Shown: positions 26,510 through 36,679 of the stretch, piece by piece
How the letters are laid out: each line of letters starts with the position of its first letter
Position numbering within the stretch: the first letter of the stretch is position 1
Origin: Tannerella sp.
GTDB lineage: Bacteria; Bacteroidota; Bacteroidia; Bacteroidales; Tannerellaceae
Length of the DNA: 57,577 nucleotides
Direction of reading: 5' to 3'
NCBI GenBank assembly: GCA_031270465.1
Contig: JAISXP010000069.1
Coordinates: 1-57,577 of the forward strand
Notes under the pieces: model-generated
Told to the model about the DNA's origin: nothing
Seen by the model: only the letters and a program-made list of their open reading frames with translations
Databases searched by the model: none
Made by a program: the position numbers and the translations under genes

Positions 26510-27673
26510 ATGAATAGCCTGTACGACAAACGGCAATATCTGAAATATATTTTCATCATCGCGGCGACGCTGATATCCGTCGGGTCGGTCGTCGTATCCA
26601 ATTCGATGGTCAACAAACTTGCGGCGGAAGAACGCCAGAAAATGGAAGTCTGGACGGAAGCGTACCGTTTTTTTCTGATGGAAGATACGATTGCCGACCC
26701 ATATATGCTTATGCTTAAAGTGATAGGAGGCAACACCACAATACCCGTCATCCTGTGCGACGAAAAAGGCAGTAATGTGGAACCTCGCAACCTTGATGTA
26801 CCCGAAAAAAACCAGGAAGCCTTTTTCAGACAAAAGATGCAGGATTTTAAAACACGGCATGAGCCTTTTGTTATCGAAGTGGGCGAAAAGAAGCAATATC
26901 TTTACTACGACGACTCGATCATCCTGAAACGGCTGGAAATGTATCCCTACATACAGTTGCTGGTCGTATTCGTTTTCATGATGATTGCTTTCTTTGCGCT
27001 GACAAGCACGAAAAAAGCCGAGCAAAACAAAGTCTGGGTCGGACTCTCGAAAGAGACGGCTCACCAGTTGGGCACACCCATCTCGTCGCTGATGGCGTGG
27101 GTCGAATATCTGAAAACAAAGGAGGTTGACGCATCCTATCTGACAGAGATGGAGAAAGACGTGAAACGGCTCGAAATGATCGTCGACCGGTTTTCAAAAA
27201 TCGGCTCCAATCCCGAACCCTTTCCCCTGAATATCAACGACGCCGTCCGTTCGGCCTGCGGATACCTCGAATCGCGCATCTCGGCAAAGGTGAAAATGAA
27301 ACTGGAGCTTGCCGGCAAGCCCATCCTCGCGCTGATGAACGAATCGCTCTTCTCGTGGGTTATCGAAAACCTGACCAAGAACGCCGTAGACGCAATGAAC
27401 GGACAGGGAACCATCACCTATCAGGTCAGCGAAAAAGGCAACAAAGTACGCCTCGACATCACGGATACGGGCAGGGGCATCCCCAAGTCGAAATTCAACA
27501 CCATCTTCAATCCGGGTTACACAACCAAGGCGCGCGGCTGGGGACTGGGGCTTTCGCTCGTGAAACGCATCGTCGAATCATATCCCGGCGGCAGGATTTT
27601 CGTGAGAAATTCCGAACTGGGCAAGGGCGCCACCTTCCGCATCGAAATGAGGAAATACCGCAAAATGCTATAA
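26510..27673 (+). CDS. membrane sensor histidine kinase, orphan
   Basis: A 387-residue kinase. Transmembrane segments near residues 12-33 and 146-165 enclose an extracytoplasmic sensor loop of about 110 residues. No HAMP is obvious. The phospho-acceptor H box is KETAHQLGTPISSLMAWVEY. The ATPase domain shows the N box SWVIENLTKNAVDAM, then DTGRGIPKSKF and GWGLGLSLVKRIVESYPGG. No response regulator is adjacent, so its partner is encoded elsewhere. The H box carries the HQLGTPISS form common among Bacteroidota kinases. Confidence 0.9.
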   Translation: MNSLYDKRQYLKYIFIIAATLISVGSVVVSNSMVNKLAAEERQKMEVWTEAYRFFLMEDTIADPYMLMLKVIGGNTTIPVILCDEKGSNVEPRNLDVPEKNQEAFFRQKMQDFKTRHEPFVIEVGEKKQYLYYDDSIILKRLEMYPYIQLLVVFVFMMIAFFALTSTKKAEQNKVWVGLSKETAHQLGTPISSLMAWVEYLKTKEVDASYLTEMEKDVKRLEMIVDRFSKIGSNPEPFPLNINDAVRSACGYLESRISAKVKMKLELAGKPILALMNESLFSWVIENLTKNAVDAMNGQGTITYQVSEKGNKVRLDITDTGRGIPKSKFNTIFNPGYTTKARGWGLGLSLVKRIVESYPGGRIFVRNSELGKGATFRIEMRKYRKML

Positions 27674-27803
27674 TCCGGCTTCACCTGTCCGGACAAAGTT
27701 CCGCCCCGTCCGAACGGAAATTTTGCCCGCAAAATAATATTCCTTTACATCTTCCGTTTTTACTGTAAAGCGTATGTTGTTAAACTAAAGACCTGAATAA
27801 ATT

Positions 27804-28991
27804 GTGAAACGAATATTGCTGGTAAACAAATTTTACTATCCCCGCGGCGGCGACTGTACGGCTGTCCTGACAACGGAAGAACTATTGAAAGCACACGGCC
27901 ATCAGGTAGCCGTCTTCAGTATGCAGTATCCCGACAACATCTCCTCGCCGTGGGAAAGCTACTTTCCGAAAGAAATATCCTTTTCGGCGCCGCAACTGTC
28001 CGGCAAAGTCAGGGCGGCCATGCGGCTGTTTCGCCCGGCCGATGTCGTTGCAAAATTCGAGCGGCTGCTGAACGATTTCCGCCCCGACGCCGTACATCTC
28101 CACAACATCCACTCCTATCTCTCGCCCGCCGTAGCGCAGGTTGCCTGCCGGAAAGGCGTGCGGGTCGTCTGGACGATGCACGACTACAAGCTGATCTGTC
28201 CCGCCTACTCCTGCCTGCGAAACGGGGCGCCCTGCGAACTGTGTCTTGCAAACAGGTCGAGCGTCTTCACTTGCCGGTGCATGAAAAACAGCTGTGCGGC
28301 AAGTCTGCTCGCATGGATGGAAGCGCTATACTGGAATCGACGGAAACTGGAACGGACGACGGACACGTTCATCAGTCCCAGTGCCTTCCTGAAGGAGAAG
28401 ATGGTATCGGCCGGATACCGTCCGCAGCAAATCGAAGTGCTGCACAATTTCATGTACCGGCAGCCACCGCCGCCGGCCGAAAAGGCGGATTATTACTGCT
28501 ACGTGGGGCGCCTGTCGGAAGAGAAAGGCGTGGCCTCCCTGCTGGAAGCCGCAAAACAGCTGCCCTACCCGCTGAAAATCATCGGCGACGGCCCCCTGCG
28601 CGATTCGCTGAAAAGGCAATATCCGCAGGCTCACATCGAATTTACGGGACAGCTGCCCTCCGACCGTGTGCTGTCGGCCGTACAGCGGGCGCGCTTCCTG
28701 GTTATGCCTTCCATCTGGTACGAAAACAACCCGTACAGCATCATCGAAGCGCTCTGCACGGGCACGCCGGTGCTCGGTGCGAGGATTGGCGGCATACCGG
28801 AACTGATCGACGCCGGACGCAACGGAGACCTGTTCACGCCCGGCGACGTGCACGACCTGCGCGCCAAAATCGTTTCTGCCTTCAGGCGCTTCTCCGTTTC
28901 CTGCCCTTATGAAGAAATCGCTGCCGCGGCGCAAAATAAATTCGACGCCGAAGCGTTTTATGAACGACTAATAAAAGTATATGACCGCTAA
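27804..28991 (+). CDS. GT4-family glycosyltransferase
   Basis: A 395-residue GT-B glycosyltransferase using a GTG start. The N-terminal domain shows NKFYYPRGGDCTAVLTTEEL and VHLHNIHSYLSP. A Cys-rich insert (residues about 131-160) contains CPAYSCL..GAPCELCLANR and CRCMKNSC, perhaps a metal site and common in this subfamily. The donor-binding domain has YYCYVGRLSEEKG, IIGDGPLRD and the E-x7-E site PYSIIEALCTGTPVLGA. It probably transfers a sugar to a surface polysaccharide. It overlaps the radical SAM gene by 11 nt, and a second glycosyltransferase follows. Confidence 0.88.
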   Translation: MKRILLVNKFYYPRGGDCTAVLTTEELLKAHGHQVAVFSMQYPDNISSPWESYFPKEISFSAPQLSGKVRAAMRLFRPADVVAKFERLLNDFRPDAVHLHNIHSYLSPAVAQVACRKGVRVVWTMHDYKLICPAYSCLRNGAPCELCLANRSSVFTCRCMKNSCAASLLAWMEALYWNRRKLERTTDTFISPSAFLKEKMVSAGYRPQQIEVLHNFMYRQPPPPAEKADYYCYVGRLSEEKGVASLLEAAKQLPYPLKIIGDGPLRDSLKRQYPQAHIEFTGQLPSDRVLSAVQRARFLVMPSIWYENNPYSIIEALCTGTPVLGARIGGIPELIDAGRNGDLFTPGDVHDLRAKIVSAFRRFSVSCPYEEIAAAAQNKFDAEAFYERLIKVYDR

Positions 28992-30042
28992 AATATATAA
29001 GCCAACGGATGTGAGTATCATTACAACGTATCGCTGCCCGATGCGCTGCAAGATGTGCAATATATGGAACAATCCGACGCAGGCCGACCGTGAAATCCGC
29101 CCCGAGGAACTGGAGATTCTTCCCCGCCTGCGGTTTGCCAACGTCACCGGCGGCGAGCCTTTCGTACGCAAGGATCTGGACAGGATCGTCGCCGTGCTGT
29201 TCAGAAAATCGCCCCGGGTTGTCATCTCGACATCGGGATGGTTCGAAGACAGCATTGTCCAACTGGCCAGGGAGTTTCCCAAAATCGGCATCCGCATCAG
29301 CATCGAAGGACTGTCGCAGAAGAACGACGATTTGCGGGGACGTCCCGGCGGCTTCGACCGGGGGATGCGCACGCTGCTCGTCCTCCGCGAGATGGGACTG
29401 AAGGACATCGGCTTCGGCTGCACGGTGAGCAATCACAATTCGGCCGACATGCTGGCACTCTACCGGCTCTCCAAAGAACTCGGAATGGAATTTGCCACCG
29501 CCGCGTTTCACAATTCCTACTATTTCCACAAGCACGACAATCAGATCACAAACAGGGAAGAAGTCACCGCCAACTTCGAAAAACTGATCGAGATGCAGTT
29601 GAAAGCACATCACCCGAAATCGTGGAGTCGCGCGTTTTTCAACAACGGCCTGATCAACTATATCGAAGGCAACCGCCGGATGCTGCCCTGCGAGGCAGGC
29701 TCGATCAACTTCTTTGTAGACCCCTACGGCGAAGTCTATCCCTGTAACGGTCTGGAAGAACGCTTCTGGATGGAAAGCATGGGCAATATCCGTCAGGCGT
29801 CCTCGTTCGACGAGATATGGAACAGCGAGCAGGCGCAGCGCGTGCGCGAACAGGTGAGACGCTGTCCAAAGAACTGCTGGATGGTAGGAACAGCCGCCCC
29901 GGTAATGAAAAAATACATCCGACACCCGCTGCAGTGGATGGTGAAAAACAAAATCAGGAGTCTGCTCCACCGCCCGCTCTGTCTCGAGCGGAAATGGTAC
30001 GATGTCGGGCAGGATCCGCAACAGGGAAGGATGACGGAATGA
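28981..30042 (+). CDS. radical SAM protein with SPASM-like C-terminal cysteines
   Basis: A 353-residue radical SAM enzyme. The cluster motif CPMRCKMC (CxxxCxxC) lies near residue 19, followed by the SAM-binding VTGGEPF and the barrel. A second set of cysteines (LPCEAG, YPCNGLEE, CPKNCW) in the C-terminal third resembles a SPASM or twitch auxiliary-cluster region. Such enzymes modify peptides, sugars or carrier molecules, and the substrate cannot be told from sequence. It is translationally joined to glycosyltransferases on both sides (11- and 4-nt overlaps), which points to modification of a surface glycan or its carrier. Confidence 0.85.
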   Translation: MTAKIYKPTDVSIITTYRCPMRCKMCNIWNNPTQADREIRPEELEILPRLRFANVTGGEPFVRKDLDRIVAVLFRKSPRVVISTSGWFEDSIVQLAREFPKIGIRISIEGLSQKNDDLRGRPGGFDRGMRTLLVLREMGLKDIGFGCTVSNHNSADMLALYRLSKELGMEFATAAFHNSYYFHKHDNQITNREEVTANFEKLIEMQLKAHHPKSWSRAFFNNGLINYIEGNRRMLPCEAGSINFFVDPYGEVYPCNGLEERFWMESMGNIRQASSFDEIWNSEQAQRVREQVRRCPKNCWMVGTAAPVMKKYIRHPLQWMVKNKIRSLLHRPLCLERKWYDVGQDPQQGRMTE

Positions 30043-31157
30043 AGATTACAGTAACCGGACTCCGAGGCTTCCCGAATATCCAGGGCGGTGTCGAAACGCA
30101 CTGCGAGGAACTGTACCCGCGCCTGGCGAAGCTGGGATGTGACGTGACACTGCTGCGGCGCAGGCCGTTTGTCCGCGAGACGCCGCCGCTCGCATCGTGG
30201 AAGGGGGTGAAGTTCCGCGACCTGCCCGCGCCGACACGAATGGGCGTCGAAGCCTTTGTGCACACGTTCAGGGGCGTCTGGCACGCCTTCCGGCACCGGG
30301 CGGAAATACTTCACATCCATGCCATCGGGCCGTCCGTGGCCGTGCCCTTCGCCAGGCTGCTGGGGCTGAAAGTCGTCGTCACACATCACGGACCGGACTA
30401 CAACCGCCTGAAGTGGGGACGATTCGCGCGTTTCATCCTGCGGACGGGCGAATGTTTTGCAGCCCGGTGGGCGAACGAAATCATTGTCATCTCGACCGTC
30501 ATCCGCGACCTTCTCGGGGAGAAATACAGCCGCACCGACGGCGTGCATCTCATATACAACGGCGTGAACATGCCGCAGCGGCGGACGGAATCGACGGACA
30601 GCATCGCACGCATGGGGCTTGCGCCCGGCAAATACATCCTGACTGTCGGGCGGTTTGTAGAGGAAAAGAACTTCGACAAGCTCATCCGCGCCTGTGCCGC
30701 GATGACGCTGCCCGAAGACTGCCGCCTGGTGATTGCCGGCGCGGCCGACCATCCGACCGCATATTCGGAATCGCTCCGCGAACTGGCCGTCAGAAACAGC
30801 GTCGTGCTCACAGGTATGGTCAAAGGCGACGCGCTGCAGGAGTTGTATGCCCACGCGCGGCTTTTCGTCCTGCCCTCGTCGCACGAGGGGTTGCCTTTCA
30901 CGCTGCTTGAAGCCATGAGTCACGGCACGGACGTGCTCGTCAGCGACATCCCCGCCAACTGCGCGGTCGGTCTGCCGGCGGACTGCTATTTCCCGTACGG
31001 CGACGACGTCGTCGCAGCCCTGCGTCGGGCGCTGGAAACCAAACTGTCGCAGCCGCCAAAGCCACGCGCCTACGACCTTGCGCCGTACGATTGGGATGCA
31101 ATTGCTCAAAAAACACTCGAAGTCTACGAGAGGACGTTCAGTCCGCCCCGTCCGTGA
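30039..31157 (+). CDS. GT4-family glycosyltransferase (rhamnosyltransferase-like)
   Basis: A 372-residue GT-B glycosyltransferase. The N-terminus TVTGLRGFPNIQGGVETHCE matches the family of glycosyltransferases related to rhamnosyltransferases in capsule and O-antigen clusters. Further on come VVTHHGPDYNRLKWGRFARF, LIYNGVNMP, ILTVGRFVEEKNFDKLI and the E-x7-E site PSSHEGLPFTLLEAM. The ATG at 30039 overlaps the radical SAM stop by 4 nt. Its 3' end overlaps the converging gene at 31138 by 20 nt. Donor and acceptor are unknown. Confidence 0.88.
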   Translation: MKITVTGLRGFPNIQGGVETHCEELYPRLAKLGCDVTLLRRRPFVRETPPLASWKGVKFRDLPAPTRMGVEAFVHTFRGVWHAFRHRAEILHIHAIGPSVAVPFARLLGLKVVVTHHGPDYNRLKWGRFARFILRTGECFAARWANEIIVISTVIRDLLGEKYSRTDGVHLIYNGVNMPQRRTESTDSIARMGLAPGKYILTVGRFVEEKNFDKLIRACAAMTLPEDCRLVIAGAADHPTAYSESLRELAVRNSVVLTGMVKGDALQELYAHARLFVLPSSHEGLPFTLLEAMSHGTDVLVSDIPANCAVGLPADCYFPYGDDVVAALRRALETKLSQPPKPRAYDLAPYDWDAIAQKTLEVYERTFSPPRP

Positions 31158-31836
31158 CTGTGCCACGCACCCTGTCAAGCAGTTCGCGAAAGACGTAGTC
31201 GTTCGCCCTCTCCGGGTTTGTCTTGCGGTGCAGTTTCTTGCCCATGCGGGCGATTTCCTTTATGGCCTCATACAGGTCGTTCATCTTATCCATGTTACGT
31301 TTCAGCAGTTCCTGCCGCACGCCGTTTATCTCGAACAGTGTCCGGCGGTCGGCGTCAATCGACTCGGCAGCGTCGAGCAACTGTTTGGGAATGGTCGCGG
31401 GCATGCCGTGTTGCGTCAGCGCCGTGTGATAGGTATGGATATTGTCCGTCACCGTTCGCAACTGTCGGAGCAGGCTGTCCACTTCCTTAATTCGAATCTT
31501 CTGGAGCAGCTTTGTCACTCCGAAATCCGCCGCCGAGAGAGGCGCAGCAGCCTTGGCAAGTTTGAGGTAGATAGACAGTTTGCTCACCGGCGCGCTCATG
31601 CTGCGTATCGTCTCATGCATTCGCGATGTAATCACTTTCAGCGTCACCGATTCCGATTCCGAGGGCACAAAATCGGCGCATGTTCGCACTTTCTCGTCAA
31701 ACTGCAGAGCGTAGTTTTCGTCAAAACGGGGCGACAGCGCAGTAAAACCCTTCAAATCTCTTTTCAAACTCTCCGAGAGATATTTCCCGATGAGGGGCAG
31801 TTCCTCATCCTTGCAATTGTAACTCCTTACTTTCAT
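31138..31836 (-). CDS. uncharacterised all-helical protein
   Basis: A 232-residue soluble protein with no recognised domain, predicted almost wholly helical. It is rich in Lys, Leu and Glu with heptad-like stretches such as KLLQKIRIKEVDSLLRQLRT. No signal peptide or membrane segment is present. It resembles in general character the roughly 230-residue helical proteins scattered singly in Bacteroidales genomes, but I cannot assign a family with certainty. Its tail overlaps the converging glycosyltransferase by 20 nt. It is divergent from pyk, with back-to-back promoters in the 244-nt gap. Confidence 0.75.
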   Translation of the reverse strand: MKVRSYNCKDEELPLIGKYLSESLKRDLKGFTALSPRFDENYALQFDEKVRTCADFVPSESESVTLKVITSRMHETIRSMSAPVSKLSIYLKLAKAAAPLSAADFGVTKLLQKIRIKEVDSLLRQLRTVTDNIHTYHTALTQHGMPATIPKQLLDAAESIDADRRTLFEINGVRQELLKRNMDKMNDLYEAIKEIARMGKKLHRKTNPERANDYVFRELLDRVRGTVTDGAD

Positions 31837-31959
31837 AACGTTATGCTTTCATAAATAATTTATGCCGTAAAAGTAATAAAAATGTAAATACAAACCGCCG
31901 GAACATGCATTTTTTTTTACCTGCCCCGCCATCCGAAGGTCTGCTGCGCTTCCTTTCTG

Positions 31960-31990
31960 CAAAGTTACGTCATTTATCGTACAGTCCGAA
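31960..31990 (-). promoter_or_regulatory. promoter of the uncharacterised helical protein
   Basis: On the minus strand TTCG (31990-31987, one mismatch), a 19-nt spacer and TAACTTTG (31967-31960). This implies a leader of about 115 nt before the ATG at 31836. Confidence 0.5.
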
Positions 31991-31998
31991 AAAATGAC

Positions 31999-32006
31999 TA
32001 CCTTTG
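31999..32006 (+). promoter_or_regulatory. -7 box of pyk
   Basis: TACCTTTG, 74 nt upstream of the pyk ATG and back to back with the leftward promoter. Confidence 0.55.
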
Positions 32007-32080
32007 TATCATAATTCGAGAGCGTTCCGCGTTCATGCGCGGACAGAAAAGAGAAATATGAATCATTAGAATCAAGAAAT

Positions 32081-33529
32081 ATGCTGAAACATACGAAAAT
32101 TATTGCAACTGTTTCGGATCGGCGATGCGATGCGGATTTCATCCGGGCACTTTATCACGCCGGCATGAACGTGGTCCGGCTGAATACGGCGCACATGCTG
32201 GCGGACGGTCTGGAGCGGGTAGTAAACAATGTGCGCGCCGTGTCTAACCGCATCGGTATTCTGATAGACACGAAGGGGCCGGAGATACGCACCACGCCGT
32301 CGGATGCGCCGATAGCGTTCAGGACAGGCGACCTCGTGGCCATGACCGGCAACCCCGACGCAATCACCACGCGAGAGTGCATCTGCGTGTCGTATAAAAA
32401 CATGGCGGACGACCTGCCCGTCGGTAGCGACATCCTGATCGACGACGGCGAACTGGAACTGAAAGTGCGCGGCAGGGAAAACGGCCGCCTGATTTGCGAA
32501 GTGCTGAACGACGGCGAGCTTGGAAGCCACAAGAGCGTGAACGTGCCCGGCGTTCGCATCAACCTCCCCTCGCTGACGGACAACGACCGGGAGAATATCC
32601 GCTGGGCGGTGGCGCACGACCTGGATTTCATCGCCCACTCGTTCGTGCGCAGCAGGCAGGACGTCCTCGACGTGCAGCAACTGCTGGACGAACACAGAAG
32701 CCCGATAAAAATCATCGCCAAGATTGAAAACCAGGAAGGCGTAGACCGCGTGGACGAGATTCTCACGGCGGCTTACGGCATCATGGTCGCCCGCGGCGAT
32801 CTGGGCATCGAAGTACCGGCCGAGCGGGTGCCGGGCATACAGCGCGTATTGATACGCAAGTGCGTCGAAGCCAAAAAGCCCGTCATCGTCGCCACACAGA
32901 TGCTGCATTCCATGATCACAAATCCGCGGCCGACGCGCGCCGAAGTGACCGACGTGGCCAATGCCATCTATTACCGTACCGACGCGCTGATGCTGAGCGG
33001 CGAAACGGCGTACGGCAAATATCCCGTCGAGGCGGTGCAGACGATGACGAAGATTGTCCGCGAGGCCGAAAAAACCAAGCTGAGCGCGAACGACATCCGC
33101 GTGCCGATACAGGGCGACGACCTCGACGTTACCTCGTTTCTTGCGAAGCAGGCCGTCAAGTCGTCGCAGAAGCTGAACGTCCGCGCCATTATCACGGACT
33201 GCTTCAGCGGGCGGACGGCGCGCTATCTGGCGGCGTTTCGCGGTGCAGCCACGGTGTTTGCCGTCTGTTACAGCGAGCAGGTGATGCGCATGTTGTCGCT
33301 TTCCTACGGCGTCTGGGCGGTCTACCAGCCGTGGAACGAGAACCGCAGAGAATACCTGTACGACGCCCTGCGCCGTCTGATCGAGAGCGGACGCCTCACG
33401 CCGGACGACAAGGTGGCCTACCTGAGCGGGAGTTTCGGCGCGGGAGGCGGCACCACGTTTCTTGAAATCAACGAAGTGGGGAATGTCCTCAGCGCCGGGA
33501 AAGTGTACCAGTTGCCGATATTCAAATGA
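32081..33529 (+). CDS. pyk: pyruvate kinase
   Basis: A 482-residue pyruvate kinase that makes pyruvate and ATP from phosphoenolpyruvate. Visible are VVRLNTAHM near the N-terminus, LIDTKGPEIRTT, DDGELELKVRG, the catalytic KIIAKIENQEGVDRVDEIL, MVARGDLGIEVPAERVPGIQ, PVIVATQMLHSMITNPRPTR and DALMLSGETAYGKYPVEAV. The C-terminal allosteric domain is complete (PWNENRR, FGAGGGTTFLEI). It converges on the PLP gene at 33548 with an 18-nt gap. Confidence 0.96.
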   Translation: MLKHTKIIATVSDRRCDADFIRALYHAGMNVVRLNTAHMLADGLERVVNNVRAVSNRIGILIDTKGPEIRTTPSDAPIAFRTGDLVAMTGNPDAITTRECICVSYKNMADDLPVGSDILIDDGELELKVRGRENGRLICEVLNDGELGSHKSVNVPGVRINLPSLTDNDRENIRWAVAHDLDFIAHSFVRSRQDVLDVQQLLDEHRSPIKIIAKIENQEGVDRVDEILTAAYGIMVARGDLGIEVPAERVPGIQRVLIRKCVEAKKPVIVATQMLHSMITNPRPTRAEVTDVANAIYYRTDALMLSGETAYGKYPVEAVQTMTKIVREAEKTKLSANDIRVPIQGDDLDVTSFLAKQAVKSSQKLNVRAIITDCFSGRTARYLAAFRGAATVFAVCYSEQVMRMLSLSYGVWAVYQPWNENRREYLYDALRRLIESGRLTPDDKVAYLSGSFGAGGGTTFLEINEVGNVLSAGKVYQLPIFK

Positions 33530-33547
33530 ATGTTTTGTCGGACAGGC

Positions 33548-34765
33548 TTACAGATTCAGCGCCTGCTCCAGGTCGGCGATCAGGTCGGCGGCGTCTTCCA
33601 GACCTGCGGAGAGGCGGAATATTCCTTCTCCGGCAAAAATATTCCACGACTCCCGCTGTTCCGGCGCGGGGAGTTTGAAAGAGGTTTCCAGAAGGTCTTT
33701 GCTGTTCAGGTAAAAAATCAGCGAGCGGTGGTGTCCGAGGGATACCGCGTAATGAATGATTTGCAGTTTGTCGACAAACCGCTGCGCCTGTTCACGTCCG
33801 TTTTCCATCTGAAAAGTGATGATGCCCGAGAAATTTTTCATCTGCCGTACGGCCAGTTCATGCTGTGGATGTGAAGGCAGGCCGGGATAAATCACCCGCT
33901 TTATCCGGGGATGAGTCTCGAGATACGCGGCAATTTTCAGCGCATTCTCTTCGTGTACCCTCATCCGAAGGGGGAAAGTAGCCAGGCCTCGCAGTATCAG
34001 CCATGCGTTGAAGGGGCTTAACACTCCACCCAGACGGATGGCCGTCTTTTTCCGCAAAGGCGCAAGATGTGTTCTGTATCCCAGAACAACTCCTCCCAGG
34101 GCGTCGCCATGCCCTCCCAGATATTTCGTAAGGGAATGTATGACAAAATCTGCGCCTGATGTCAGCGGTTTGGTAGCGGCCGGCGTGGCAAAGGTCGAAT
34201 CGACGGCCAGCAGCGCTCCGGCACTGTGAGCGATGCGTGCAACCGCCGCAATGTCCGTAAGACGCAGCAGCGGATTGCAGGGCGTTTCGATATAAACCAG
34301 CCGCGTGTCTGGCCGGATGGCTCTGCGTACGGCTTCCAGGTCGGATGTATTCACCTTGCTTACTTCAATCCCCAGTTCGGGAATCTTTTCGTTGGTGATT
34401 TCCGAAAGGGCGGCGTATGCCACGTCGCTCACAATCGCATGGTCGCCCGCCTTGAGCAGGTGAAGCAGGAGGGCGACGATGGCAGCCATCCCGCTTGCAA
34501 AGGCGATGGCCGTCTCGGCGCCTTCGAGGGCAGCCAGTTTCTGCTCCAGCTGATGAATCGTGGGATTCCCCCAGCGGGTATAAAGCCACGTTTCATTTTC
34601 TTCCATCCCTTCTACCGAGAACCCTGCGCCGGCATCTGCAACAAACGTGGTAGACATTACCAGGCTGGGTGCAGATGCCTTTGTGACCGGGTCGGGGGAT
34701 TCTCCGGCATGAATGGCCTTCGTCTGTTCTCCGGCGTTTGACAGAAAAACGGTATCTTTAGACAT
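33548..34765 (-). CDS. PLP-dependent trans-sulfuration enzyme (cystathionine/methionine gamma-lyase group)
   Basis: A 405-residue Cys/Met-metabolism PLP enzyme. Evidence includes ETWLYTRWGNPTIHQLEQKL, EGAETAIAFASGMAAI, VYIETPCNPLLRLTDI, LLAVDSTFATPAATKPL and the PLP-Lys segment HSLTKYLGGHGDALGG. By sequence alone it cannot be split between cystathionine gamma-lyase, gamma-synthase and methionine gamma-lyase. The start MSKDTVFLSNAGEQTKAIHAG is preferred, though an in-frame ATG 24 nt upstream exists. It lies 27 nt downstream of an O-acetylhomoserine sulfhydrylase and probably shares its promoter. Confidence 0.85.
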   Translation of the reverse strand: MSKDTVFLSNAGEQTKAIHAGESPDPVTKASAPSLVMSTTFVADAGAGFSVEGMEENETWLYTRWGNPTIHQLEQKLAALEGAETAIAFASGMAAIVALLLHLLKAGDHAIVSDVAYAALSEITNEKIPELGIEVSKVNTSDLEAVRRAIRPDTRLVYIETPCNPLLRLTDIAAVARIAHSAGALLAVDSTFATPAATKPLTSGADFVIHSLTKYLGGHGDALGGVVLGYRTHLAPLRKKTAIRLGGVLSPFNAWLILRGLATFPLRMRVHEENALKIAAYLETHPRIKRVIYPGLPSHPQHELAVRQMKNFSGIITFQMENGREQAQRFVDKLQIIHYAVSLGHHRSLIFYLNSKDLLETSFKLPAPEQRESWNIFAGEGIFRLSAGLEDAADLIADLEQALNL

Positions 34766-34792
34766 GATGCATGACTGATGCCCGTTCAAATT

Positions 34793-36639
<1,847 letters not shown>

Positions 36640-36679
36640 AACTGTTATTTTGACTGTGAATTAATATGTATTGTGAGAA

